Shown here in pieces: positions 13,729 through 22,014 of a stretch of DNA of 64,000 nt. The notes under the pieces are model-generated. The model did not search any database, was not told where the DNA came from, and saw only the letters and a program-made list of their open reading frames with translations. The position numbers and the translations under genes are program-made. Numbering within the stretch: the stretch's first letter is position 1; every line of letters begins with the position of its first letter. This stretch comes from Cellulomonas chengniuliangii (lineage in GTDB: Bacteria > Actinomycetota > Actinomycetes > Actinomycetales > Cellulomonadaceae), in NCBI RefSeq assembly GCF_024508335.1, contig NZ_CP101988.1:3224001-3288000 (forward strand). The letters are read 5' to 3'.

Positions 13729-16290
13729 CTACCGCGCGGCGGCCACGACCTCGAGGATGGCGCCGTAGAGGTTCCCGGGCAGGTCGAGCCCGTGTAGGGA
13801 GGCGACCAGCGCGGCGCCGGACATCCGCTCGACGAGTTCCATGACCAGCGACTTGGTGTCGAAGGCGATCTCCGCCTCGTCCAGGAGCCGGAAGACGTCG
13901 CCGTGCACGTCCGGCCCGCGGTGGCGCAGCCCCTCGAGGTGCACCTCGACCCCGTCGGCCAGGTCGAGCGTGCCGAGGCGCACGCGCAGCACCCCCTGGC
14001 CAGCGGCCGGCCCATCGCCCCGCCTGGCCTCGGGGATGGTGCTGTGCGCGGCGTCCGTCACGAGCCCCACGTCGGCGACCGTCAGGGTGCGCCCGCCCAC
14101 GCCGACCCGCCGCACCTCGTCGACGCCGACCACGTCGAGCGTGAGCGTCCGCGCGATGCCGGCCCCCGGCCCGACGGGCGGCTCGATCGCCAGGACGGCG
14201 TCGGCGCGCACCACGCCGTCGGCGTCGGGCCCGTGCTCCGACCAGCGCAGCGTGAACGTGGTGAGCTGCCGGTCCTCCGGGCGCGGGTCGCCCTGCCCGT
14301 CATCCTCGACGAGCACCGTGCGCCCGTCGGCCCCCGGCAGGATGCGCAGCACGAGGGCCTCGGGACGCGTCCCGGTGTCGGCCATCGGATCGGCGGCCAA
14401 GGGCAGCACGGCGCCCGCCCGGGCCAGCACCGGCATCTGCTCGAGCGTGCGGTGCAGCTCGACCCGACGCCCGCCGTCGTAGCGGCGCCCGGTGAACACG
14501 TCGTACCAGGCGCCCTCGGGGAGCCAGGCGTCGACCCGGCCCAGGTGCGTGGCGCGATCGGCCGGGGTGGTGATCGGCGCGACCAGCAGGTCGGGGCCGA
14601 ACATGTACTGGTTGGGCGACTCGTACGCCTCGGGCGCCCACGGGTGGTCGTGGTACATCGGCCGGATGGGCGCGACGCCGTCGGTGTGCGCGGCCCACAT
14701 CGCGGAGTACAGGTACGGCACGAGCTGGTGCCGTAGCCGCAGGAACCGCGTCATCACCTGCTCGGCCTGCAGCCCGAACCGCCACGGCTCCTTGGAGTTG
14801 AACGGGCTGGCCGTCGAGTGCAGCCGGTTGATCGGGGAGAACACCCCGAGCTGGAACCAGCGCGTCGCGAGCTCGTCGTCCTTGACCCCGCCCAGGTGCC
14901 CGCCGATGTCGTGGCTCCACCAGAAGTAGCCGACGTTGGACGCGGTCGCGGTGAAGTACGGCTGGAAGTCCAGGGAGTCCCAGGTGACGACCGTGTCGCC
15001 GGAGAACCCGACCGGGTAGCGGTGGCTGCCCAGCCCCGCGTACCGGGAGAACGTGATGGGGCGGCGACCGTCGCGGCCCGAGTCGCGGTGGTGCACGTGG
15101 TTGAGCATCCACAGCGGGTCGAGGCCGGGGACGCGCGCGCTGGTTCCGGACTGCCAGTCGATCCACCAGAAGTCGACGCCGATCTCCTCGTGCGGGTGGT
15201 GGAGGTGGCGCAGGTACGCCTCGACGAACTCCCGGGAGGAGATGTCGAACGCGATCTCGAGCCCGCTCTCGGGGTCCAGCCCGAGCTCGCGGGCCATGTC
15301 CGGGTAGGCGGCCTCGTGCCGGCGCACCCCGTCGGCCGGGTGCACGTTGAGCGTGACGCGCAGGTTCCGCGCGTGCAGCTCGGCGAGGAACGCGGCCGGG
15401 TCCGGGAAGAGCCCGCGGTCCCAGGTGTAGCCGGTCCACCCGCTGCCCAGGGCCGGGTCGATGTCGACCAGGTGCCAGTCCATGTCGAGCACAGCCACGG
15501 AGAACGGGATGCCGGCCGCCCGGAAGCGGTCCATCAACGCCAGGAACTCGTCGGCCGTGTACCGGTGGAACCGGCTCCACCAGTTGCCCAGCGCCCAGCG
15601 GGGCAGCAGCGGGCTGGGGCCCGTCAGCGCGAAGAAGTCGCGCAGCGCGTCCTGGTAGTCGCGGCCGTAGCCGAAGAAGTACAGGTCCTGCCCGGCGCCC
15701 GGCGGCCGGGGGGCGACCCAGCCGTCGTCGGTCAGCAGCAGCGAGCGCGAGTCGTCGACCACCGCGAAGCCGTGCACGGACAGCAGGCCGGGCTCGAGCT
15801 CGATGGCGCCGTCCACGTCGTCGAGCGTGCGCGCGGTGCCGCCCAGGTTCGACGGGCGGCCGTCGCCGTGCCGCGCCGGGTCGCCGTAGCTCCACCGGGT
15901 GCGGTGGGTGCTCTGCGCGCGGGTCCGCATCGAGACGGACAGCCCGGCGGCGGTGAACGGCCCCCGGTCGTAGCGGACGTGCAGGTGCTCGGTCCAGATG
16001 TCGATGCCGTCCTCGGACTCCGCGACGGTGATCTGCGGGACGTCGAACCGGCGCGAGCGCACCAGCTGGGTGGGGGCGTCGATGAACACGCCGTCCTCGC
16101 TGCGCTCCATCCGGATGAGGCGGCTGGTGAGCACCGTGAACCGGTAGCCCGGCCCGCGCACCACCGCGCGCGGGTCCGCCCGGGCCGGGTCGCGGGCCCC
16201 GTCGCGGGCGGGGTCGCCGACCGGCTCCTGGGCCCGCGGGGCCACGGCGTCGTCGAGCTTGTCCACAGGGTCCGATGAGGCCGTCGGCAT
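13729..16290 (-). CDS. Glycoside hydrolase family 31 (alpha-glucosidase/alpha-xylosidase type)
   Basis: An 853-residue intracellular glycosidase from the ATG at 16290. The N-terminal galactose-mutarotase-like domain ends near residue 250. In the TIM barrel, DFWWIDWQSG carries the nucleophile Asp at about 375. GFSGDT (about 430) supplies the acid/base, and FWWSHDIGGHLGG is the family-typical substrate loop. Barrel and proximal beta domains (GPDLLVAPI, AGAVLPLA) are complete. The motif IDWQ instead of the commoner DMNE marks a GH31 subgroup whose specificity I cannot set. It lacks a signal peptide, so it handles imported oligosaccharides. It is divergent from the deaminase gene at 16388. Confidence 0.9.
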   Translation of the reverse strand: MPTASSDPVDKLDDAVAPRAQEPVGDPARDGARDPARADPRAVVRGPGYRFTVLTSRLIRMERSEDGVFIDAPTQLVRSRRFDVPQITVAESEDGIDIWTEHLHVRYDRGPFTAAGLSVSMRTRAQSTHRTRWSYGDPARHGDGRPSNLGGTARTLDDVDGAIELEPGLLSVHGFAVVDDSRSLLLTDDGWVAPRPPGAGQDLYFFGYGRDYQDALRDFFALTGPSPLLPRWALGNWWSRFHRYTADEFLALMDRFRAAGIPFSVAVLDMDWHLVDIDPALGSGWTGYTWDRGLFPDPAAFLAELHARNLRVTLNVHPADGVRRHEAAYPDMARELGLDPESGLEIAFDISSREFVEAYLRHLHHPHEEIGVDFWWIDWQSGTSARVPGLDPLWMLNHVHHRDSGRDGRRPITFSRYAGLGSHRYPVGFSGDTVVTWDSLDFQPYFTATASNVGYFWWSHDIGGHLGGVKDDELATRWFQLGVFSPINRLHSTASPFNSKEPWRFGLQAEQVMTRFLRLRHQLVPYLYSAMWAAHTDGVAPIRPMYHDHPWAPEAYESPNQYMFGPDLLVAPITTPADRATHLGRVDAWLPEGAWYDVFTGRRYDGGRRVELHRTLEQMPVLARAGAVLPLAADPMADTGTRPEALVLRILPGADGRTVLVEDDGQGDPRPEDRQLTTFTLRWSEHGPDADGVVRADAVLAIEPPVGPGAGIARTLTLDVVGVDEVRRVGVGGRTLTVADVGLVTDAAHSTIPEARRGDGPAAGQGVLRVRLGTLDLADGVEVHLEGLRHRGPDVHGDVFRLLDEAEIAFDTKSLVMELVERMSGAALVASLHGLDLPGNLYGAILEVVAAAR

Positions 16291-16387
16291 GGCACCGAGG
16301 CTACGCCGAGTGTGACGACGGTCACAGGTCGACGTCCTGATAGCGTCCCCCACGAACCACGCTCCTCGAGGGAAACGGACCTCTGCC

Positions 16388-17419
16388 ATGCCCACCGACA
16401 TCGCCCCCACCTCGGCGTTCATCGCAGGCCTGCCCAAGGCCGAGCTGCACCTGCACCTCGAGGGCACCCTCGAGCCGGACCTCAAGCTGGCCCTCGCCCA
16501 GCGCAACGGCATCGAGCTGGACCAGAAGACCGTCGCCGAGGTCCAGGCCACGTACGAGTTCAACGACCTCGCGAGCTTCCTCGCCGTGTACTACCCGGCG
16601 ATGGAGGTGCTGCGCACCGAGCAGGACTTCTACGACCTGGCCACCGCGTACCTGCGCCGCGCCGCAGACCAGGGCGTGCGGCACGCCGAGATGTTCTTCG
16701 ACCCGCAGGCCCACACCTCCCGCGGCGTCCCGTTCGCCGACGTGGTCAACGGCTACCACCGCGCCACGGTCGACGCCCGCGCCGAGCTCGGCATCTCCTC
16801 CTCGCTGATCCTCTGCTTCTTGCGCGACATGAGCGCCGAGTCGGCCGCGCAGACCTTCGAGGAGGCCGTCCCGTTCCTCGACCTCATCGTCGGCGTGGGC
16901 CTCGACTCCGACGAGCGCGACAACCCGCCGCGCAAGTTCGCCGACACGTTCACCCGCGCCCGCGAGCTGGGCCTCAAGCTGACGATGCACTGCGACATCG
17001 ACCAGGTCGGCTCGATCGAGCACATCCGCCAGGTCATCGAGGAGATCGGCGTCGACCGCATCGACCACGGGACCAACATCGTCGAGGACCCGTCCCTGGT
17101 GGACGTCGTGCGCGAGCGCGGCATCGGGCTCACCTCGTGCCCCGTGTCGAACAGCTTCGTCACCAGCGACATGAAGGCTGACGAGATCGTCCAGCTGCTG
17201 CACGACGGCGTGAAGATCATGATCAACTCCGACGACCCCGCGTACTTCGGCGCTTACGTCGCCGGGAACTACGACGCGCTCGTGGAGAAGGCCGGGCTGA
17301 GCCTCGACGACGTGGTGCGCCTCGCGAAGAACTCGTTCGAGGCCTCGTGGCTCGACGACGAGGCGAAGGCCGGCTACCTCGCCGAGATCGACGCGTACGT
17401 GGCCCGCGCGACCGCCTGA
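16388..17419 (+). CDS. add: Adenosine deaminase family protein (adenosine or adenine deaminase)
   Basis: A 343-residue metal-dependent amidohydrolase of purine salvage. Motifs: LPKAELHLHLEGTLEP (metal-binding HxH), HAEMFFDPQAHT, MHCDID (metal His), IDHGTNI, LTSCPVSNS and INSDDPAYFG (metal Asp). Members of COG1816 split into adenosine and adenine deaminases. The MFFDPQ and SDDPAYF forms are also seen in adenine deaminases, so substrate is uncertain. The gene is monocistronic and ends at a strong bidirectional terminator. A TAGCGT hexamer around 16339 could be its -10. Confidence 0.88.
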   Translation: MPTDIAPTSAFIAGLPKAELHLHLEGTLEPDLKLALAQRNGIELDQKTVAEVQATYEFNDLASFLAVYYPAMEVLRTEQDFYDLATAYLRRAADQGVRHAEMFFDPQAHTSRGVPFADVVNGYHRATVDARAELGISSSLILCFLRDMSAESAAQTFEEAVPFLDLIVGVGLDSDERDNPPRKFADTFTRARELGLKLTMHCDIDQVGSIEHIRQVIEEIGVDRIDHGTNIVEDPSLVDVVRERGIGLTSCPVSNSFVTSDMKADEIVQLLHDGVKIMINSDDPAYFGAYVAGNYDALVEKAGLSLDDVVRLAKNSFEASWLDDEAKAGYLAEIDAYVARATA

Positions 17420-17446
17420 GCGGCGCCTCCCGGCCATGCAGGCGTG

Positions 17447-17482
17447 AGCGGCCGCACCCCCGGCGTCGGGGGTGCGGCCGCT
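17447..17482. terminator. Strong bidirectional terminator
   Basis: AGCGGCCGCACCCCC - 6 nt - GGGGGTGCGGCCGCT is a perfect 15-bp stem, between the plus-strand deaminase and the minus-strand kinase. Confidence 0.85.
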
Positions 17483-17501
17483 CTGTCGTCCAGCCCCCGG
17501 C

Positions 17502-18134
17502 TCAGTCGAGCGCGACGAGCGCGTCCGCCCGGGCCCTTCCGCGCGCGACCAGCGCCGTGTTGCGCTCGTCGACCTGGTCGACCCAGGCCCGCGCCGCGGC
17601 CTCGGGACGCCCGTAGCGGACGTGCCGGTCCACCAGCCGCCGCACCCGCACCGCGTCGTCCACGTCCAGGTACCAGCACTCGTCGAGCAGCGGCCTCACC
17701 TGCTCCCAGCCACCCGCGTCATGCAGCAGGTAATTGCCCTCCGTCAGCACCACCCGCACGTCCGGGCCGAACGGCAGCGCGCACGCGATCGGCTCCTCGA
17801 TCGAGCGCTCGAAGGCGGGCGCGTACACCGTGCCCGGGGTGTCCGCGCGCACCCGGGCCAACGCGCTGACGTACCCGTCGACGTCGAACGTGTCGGGCGC
17901 CCCCTTGCGATCGGCCCTGCCCAGCCGGTCGAGCTCCCGCTGCGCGAGGTGGAACCCGTCCATGGGCAGCACCCGCGCCTGCCGCCCGATCTGCGCGGCG
18001 AGCCGCTCGGCCACGGTGGACTTGCCCGCGCCCGGCGGGCCCACGATGCCCACCATCACACGGGCGCCGGGCCGCGCCGCGGCCAACTGCCCCACCCTGC
18101 CGGGCAGCGCGGGCACGTCGAGTCGAAGAGTCAC
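17502..18134 (-). CDS. Nucleoside/nucleotide kinase-family protein (uridine kinase/FrcK-like P-loop)
   Basis: A 210-residue P-loop kinase. Walker A is GPPGAGKST near residue 35, and MDGFHLAQRELDRLG is the substrate loop seen in uridine kinase, pantothenate kinase and FrcK/YggC relatives. TEGNYLLHD is Walker B-like, and the R-rich lid is RRLVDRHVRYGR. The start GTG overlaps the stop of the upstream BTAD regulator (GTGA), so they are one translation unit. The phosphorylated substrate is not predictable; nucleoside, sugar and pantothenate are all possible. Cytoplasmic. Confidence 0.85.
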   Translation of the reverse strand: MTLRLDVPALPGRVGQLAAARPGARVMVGIVGPPGAGKSTVAERLAAQIGRQARVLPMDGFHLAQRELDRLGRADRKGAPDTFDVDGYVSALARVRADTPGTVYAPAFERSIEEPIACALPFGPDVRVVLTEGNYLLHDAGGWEQVRPLLDECWYLDVDDAVRVRRLVDRHVRYGRPEAAARAWVDQVDERNTALVARGRARADALVALD

Positions 18135-18898
18135 GTCCCCATGGTGACCGATGGGCGGCGCCCCGCGAGGGCTGCCACGAGCTGGCGCGTCTGCAACGAC
18201 GGAGCCACGCCCACCCGTCGGCGCAGGACGCCCGCGCACTCGGCGTAGGCCTGCATCGCCTCGGCCACGTTGCCCTCGGCCAGGTGGATGCGGATGACGG
18301 TGCGGTGCGCGCTCTCCCGCAGTGGGTCTGCGCGGACCGCGCTGAGCGCTGCCTCGAGGGCCAGCCCGAACCGCCCGCAGCGGGCCAGCTGCACCGCCCG
18401 CGCCTCGAGCACGTGCAGCCGGAGCTGGCGCAGCCGCTCCCGGTCCCCGGCGAGCCAGGCGTCGTCCCACCCGGGCAGCAGGTCGCCCTCGATATACGGC
18501 ACGGGCTCGTCGACGGGGCCGGACCTCGCGGGCCGCTGTTCGCCCGACGCCCTCGCACCGCTGGAGGGGCCCGCCATGACCGTGTGGGCGAGCTCGACCA
18601 TCCGGGTGACGTCGACGTCCACGTCGGGGCCGAGCACCACGCAGTCGTGGGCCGCGCCGATCAGGCCCGGCGCCAGCTGGTTCGCCCGCCAGATCGCGGT
18701 GCGCAGGCTGGCCAGCGCCCTGGCCTCGGCGGCCCCTGCCCAGAGCATCCCCGCGAGCCGTCCGCGGCTGCTGCGCCCCCGCAGCGCGAGCGCCGCGACC
18801 ATCCGCTGCGTCGTCGCGGGCGTGTCGACCTCCCTGCCGTCCACTATGAGCCGGAACCCTCCCAGCAGGCTGACTCGGTGGCTCGCCATCGCCTTCAC
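18131..18898 (-). CDS. BTAD/SARP-type transcriptional regulator
   Basis: A 255-residue AfsR/DnrI-like regulator lacking an NB-ARC domain. A winged-helix head (VSLLGGFRLIVDGREVDTP...LAGMLWAG...LASLRTAIWRAN) is followed by the bacterial transcriptional activation (TPR-like) domain with YIEGDLLPGWDDAWLAGDRERL and ALSAVRADPLRESAHRTVIRIHLAEGN. The GTG at 18898 has GGGAGGG 5 nt before it and is preferred over ATG 18889. It overlaps the kinase gene by 4 nt. SARP proteins usually activate nearby genes, so the kinase is the obvious partner. No antibiotic cluster is in sight. Confidence 0.85.
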   Translation of the reverse strand: MKAMASHRVSLLGGFRLIVDGREVDTPATTQRMVAALALRGRSSRGRLAGMLWAGAAEARALASLRTAIWRANQLAPGLIGAAHDCVVLGPDVDVDVTRMVELAHTVMAGPSSGARASGEQRPARSGPVDEPVPYIEGDLLPGWDDAWLAGDRERLRQLRLHVLEARAVQLARCGRFGLALEAALSAVRADPLRESAHRTVIRIHLAEGNVAEAMQAYAECAGVLRRRVGVAPSLQTRQLVAALAGRRPSVTMGT

Positions 18899-19165
18899 GG
18901 CACCCTCCCCCCTGGCGCCGCACCTCATCGCGCGGCGCAGATCGAGCAGATCACGGGACGAGCGCGACCGCGCGTCGGCGATGGGCCGGCCGCGCCCCGG
19001 CACGCGGCCGGCGCCACCGACGGCGCCCGAAGTGACGACGCCGTGACGCCCGGGTGACATCATCGCCGCGTGACAGGGCCCCTCCGGTGGTGTGCCTTCT
19101 GCACCCATCTGGGGTGAGCCACGCACCGATCTGCGTGGCAGGCTCGCCCGCGCGGACCCTGCGCC

Positions 19166-19171
19166 TAGACT
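19166..19171 (+). promoter_or_regulatory. -10 element of a leaderless transcript
   Basis: TAGACT lies exactly 7 nt before the GTG at 19179, with no Shine-Dalgarno sequence. Confidence 0.55.
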
Positions 19172-19178
19172 CGCGCCC

Positions 19179-19622
19179 GTGATCTTCAAGGCGGTGGGAG
19201 ACGGCAGGCCCTATCCGGACCACGGGCTCGTGACGCCCAAGCAGTGGTCCGAGGTCCCGCCACGCCAGGTGCGGCTCGACGAGCTGGTGACGACCAAGGG
19301 CACCCTGAACCTCGACAACCTGCTGTCGGAGGACTCGACCTTCTACGGCGACCTCTTCGCGCATGTGGTGCAGTGGAGGGGTGTGATGTACCTGGAGGAC
19401 GGACTGCACCGCGCGGTGCGGGCCGCCCTGCACCAGCGCCCGATCCTGCACGCCCGGGTGCTCGTGATCGAGGCGACCCCCGCGCGGGAGGACCCGACGG
19501 GCGGCGCCCCTGCGACCGGCGAGAACGCTGCCGCCACGACGGCTGCGGTCGACGGCCCCACCCCGACGGACGAGTCCACCGCAGGCGGCCACGCCACGGT
19601 GAGCGGCGAGACCACCCAGTGA
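19179..19622 (+). CDS. Conserved actinobacterial protein of the VapB-annotated type, upstream of a LytR_C gene
   Basis: A 147-residue protein. Residues 1-105 (VIFKAVGDGRPYPDHGLV, PPRQVRLDELVTTKGTL, STFYGDLFAHVVQWRGVMYLEDGLHRAVRAAL) are strongly conserved in actinobacteria. They are sometimes annotated as a VapB-family antitoxin, but there is no VapC beside it. The last 40 residues are a Thr/Ala/Glu-rich tail. The GTG start follows a leaderless -10. It is followed after 30 nt by the LytR_C membrane protein, the usual neighbour, so a shared cell-envelope role is more plausible than toxin-antitoxin. Function unproven. Confidence 0.75.
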   Translation: MIFKAVGDGRPYPDHGLVTPKQWSEVPPRQVRLDELVTTKGTLNLDNLLSEDSTFYGDLFAHVVQWRGVMYLEDGLHRAVRAALHQRPILHARVLVIEATPAREDPTGGAPATGENAAATTAAVDGPTPTDESTAGGHATVSGETTQ

Positions 19623-19652
19623 GCGAGACCACCCCGTGAGCGAAGCGACGCG

Positions 19653-20354
19653 ATGAGCACCGAACCCGATCCCGATCGCGCCCGCGACCTGCGCCGGCGC
19701 CGCATGCACGAGCGCCAGGCGGGGATCTTCGGCCTGCTCCTGGCAGGGCTCGCCGTGGCGGGCATCGGCTCCGCCGCCGTGTACTCGGGTGCTGTGGACC
19801 TGCCGTTCCTGGCCCGTGAGTTCAGCACCGCGACACCCACGAAGGGCCTCGGCTCGATCGTGCCGTGCCCGCCCTCCGGGGCCATGCCCGTGGCCGCCGG
19901 CGCGGTGACCGTGAACGTCTACAACGGCTCGACCGCCGGCGGGCTGGCCCAGAGCACCGCGACGGAGCTCGGCGAGCGAGGCTTCGTGGTCGGCAACATC
20001 ACGAACGCCACGCTCCGGCTGGGCGACGCGTCCCGGTTGTCCTTCGGCGCCTCGGGCGTTGCGGCCGCGTACACCGTCGCCGCTCACCTGGAGAACCCGG
20101 TGATGGTGCTTGACGACCGCCAGGACGCCACCGTCGACCTGATCGTCGGTGAGCGCTTCAACTCGCTGCTCGCGCCCGACGAGGTCGTCCTCGACCCCGC
20201 GGCGGAGCTGGTCGGCGTCGTGGGCTGCCGGCCCATCGACGAGGTCGCCCCCGTGCCGGCGCCCTCCGTCGAGCCGACGTCCGACCCTGCGGCCGAGGAC
20301 GGCGCCGGCGAAGAGGCGCCCGTCGAGGGCGAGGTCGTGGTCGAGGGCGGGTAG
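19653..20354 (+). CDS. LytR C-terminal domain membrane protein
   Basis: A 233-residue protein: a basic cytoplasmic head (RRRRMHERQ), one transmembrane helix (IFGLLLAGLAVAGIGSAAVY, about 27-46) and an extracellular LytR_C domain. That domain reads VTVNVYNGSTAGGLAQSTATELGERGFVV...RFNSLL. An acidic Glu/Pro tail ends the chain. LytR_C domains occur on the wall-teichoic-acid ligase family and as stand-alone wall proteins. This one lacks the catalytic LCP domain. A strong hairpin follows 28 bp downstream. Confidence 0.87.
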   Translation: MSTEPDPDRARDLRRRRMHERQAGIFGLLLAGLAVAGIGSAAVYSGAVDLPFLAREFSTATPTKGLGSIVPCPPSGAMPVAAGAVTVNVYNGSTAGGLAQSTATELGERGFVVGNITNATLRLGDASRLSFGASGVAAAYTVAAHLENPVMVLDDRQDATVDLIVGERFNSLLAPDEVVLDPAAELVGVVGCRPIDEVAPVPAPSVEPTSDPAAEDGAGEEAPVEGEVVVEGG

Positions 20355-20381
20355 CCCTTGCCGCAGCAGGCATAGACGTAG

Positions 20382-20415
20382 AACGGCCGGGTCGCCCGTG
20401 GGCGGCCCGGCCGTT
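20382..20415. terminator. Bidirectional terminator between convergent genes
   Basis: AACGGCCGGG - 14 nt - CCCGGCCGTT, followed by CTTGTG. The perfect 10-bp stem sits between the LytR_C gene and the minus-strand permease. Confidence 0.75.
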
Positions 20416-20459
20416 CTTGTGTGCGAGGAGCCTTGCGCCGGCCCTCGTGTCAGGTCCTC

Positions 20460-21836
20460 CTACTGCTGGGACGCTCGGCCCTCGAGCTCGGAGCCGTTCG
20501 GCACCGAGGCCGGGCTCGCCGCCTCCTGGGTGGTGCCGCGCCAGCGGGCCAGCCCGTTCATCAGGTGGTAGACGCCGATCGCGGCGGCGGAGCCGAGCGC
20601 GATGCCCTCGAATGTGATGTCCCCCGCCACCCAGGTGTAGTTGGCGATGCCGACGATGAGCGCGACAGCGGCCGTGGTGAGGTTCACCGGGTTGGAGAAG
20701 TCGACCTTGTTCTGCACCCAGATCCGCGCGCCGAGGATGCCGATCATCCCGTAGAGCACGGTCGTGGCGCCGCCGAGCACCCCCGCGGGGATCGTGGCGA
20801 TCAGCGCGCCGAACTTGGGCGACATGCTCAGCAGCAACGCCGTGGCCGCGGCCACCCAGTAGGCGGCCGTCGAGTAGATCCGGGTGGCGGCCATGACGCC
20901 GATGTTCTCGGCGTAGGTCGTGGTGCCGGAGCCGCCGCCGACACCGGCGAGGGTGGTCGCGAGGCCGTCGGCGAGCAGGGCGCGCCCGGTCAGCGGGTCG
21001 AGGTCCTTGCCCGTCATCGCGGAGACCGACTTCACGTGGCCGACGTTCTCGGCGATGAGGACGAGCACCACGGGCACGAAGAGTCCCATGACCGCCAGGT
21101 CGAACGTGGGCGTGACGAACCTGGGCAGGCCGAACCAGGAGGCGTCCTGCACGGTGGTGAAGTCGACCTCGCCGCGCAGCGTCGCCACCGCGTAGCCGAT
21201 GATCACGCCGACGAGGATCGCGAGGCGGCCCAGGATTCCGCGGAACAGCACCGTGGTCAGGATGATCGCGAACAGTGTGACCAGCGCCGTGATGGGCGCC
21301 GCGCGGAAGCCGCTGGTGCAGGTCTCGACGATCTCGCCGTCCACCACGGACTGGTTGCAGGTGCCCCAGGCCACCGGGGCCAGGTTGAGCCCGATGAGCG
21401 CCACGATCGAGCCGGTGACCACCGGCGGCATCACCTTCTCGATCCAGTGCGCCCCCGCGACGTGCACCACCAGGCCGATGGCCGCGAGCAGGAGGCCGGT
21501 GACGACCACCCCGCCGAGCGCCACGGACTCCCCGCCGGAGGCGGTGGCCGCTGTGATGGGCGCGATGAAGGCGAAGCTCGACCCGAGGTAGCTGGGCAGC
21601 TTGTTGCCTGTGATGACCAGGAAGAGGACGGTGCCGATCGCCGAGAAGAACAGCGTCGTCGCGGGCGACAGGCCCGTGATGATCGGCACCAGGAACGTGG
21701 AGCCGAACATCGCCACGACGTGCTGCATCCCGATGCCGATGGTGCGCGGCCACGTCAGTCGCTCGTCGGGCGAGACGACCTCGCCCGGGCGGACCGTGCG
21801 CCCATCGCCGTGCACACGCCAACCGAGACTGCTCAC
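20460..21836 (-). CDS. Uracil/xanthine permease (NCS2 family)
   Basis: A 458-residue membrane permease of the nucleobase-ascorbate transporter type. It opens GIGMQHVVAMFGSTFLVPIITG and has LPSYLGSSFAFIAPI, VFVPVVLVLIAENVGHVKSV-like helix 8 (AENVGH motif) and GGSGTTTYAENIGVMAATRI with the QNxGxxxxT-equivalent loop. About 12-14 hydrophobic segments are visible. The AENVGH and TTTYAENIG motifs favour uracil over xanthine. Start GTG 21836 has AGGAG 9 nt upstream, and TACTCT about 55 bp upstream may be the -10. Single gene. Confidence 0.9.
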   Translation of the reverse strand: MSSLGWRVHGDGRTVRPGEVVSPDERLTWPRTIGIGMQHVVAMFGSTFLVPIITGLSPATTLFFSAIGTVLFLVITGNKLPSYLGSSFAFIAPITAATASGGESVALGGVVVTGLLLAAIGLVVHVAGAHWIEKVMPPVVTGSIVALIGLNLAPVAWGTCNQSVVDGEIVETCTSGFRAAPITALVTLFAIILTTVLFRGILGRLAILVGVIIGYAVATLRGEVDFTTVQDASWFGLPRFVTPTFDLAVMGLFVPVVLVLIAENVGHVKSVSAMTGKDLDPLTGRALLADGLATTLAGVGGGSGTTTYAENIGVMAATRIYSTAAYWVAAATALLLSMSPKFGALIATIPAGVLGGATTVLYGMIGILGARIWVQNKVDFSNPVNLTTAAVALIVGIANYTWVAGDITFEGIALGSAAAIGVYHLMNGLARWRGTTQEAASPASVPNGSELEGRASQQ

Positions 21837-22014
21837 GAACGGGACTCCTTCAGTTGTGTGGTCGGATCAGCCCCCTCGGCCTCTGGCCGCGACCCGTCCA
21901 GAGAGTAGCGACCCGACGTGAATGCCCATGCGTCGTTCCACCCGCGCCGGACCCGCGTGCTGGCATGATCGAGCACCGCGGCTTTTCGCGTTTTATCGCA
22001 TTGTTTGCGCCGTC

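Noticed and set aside
19179-19622. Toxin-antitoxin module
   Set aside because: Although this family is sometimes labelled VapB, no PIN-domain toxin or other toxin lies nearby. The conserved neighbour is a LytR_C envelope protein.
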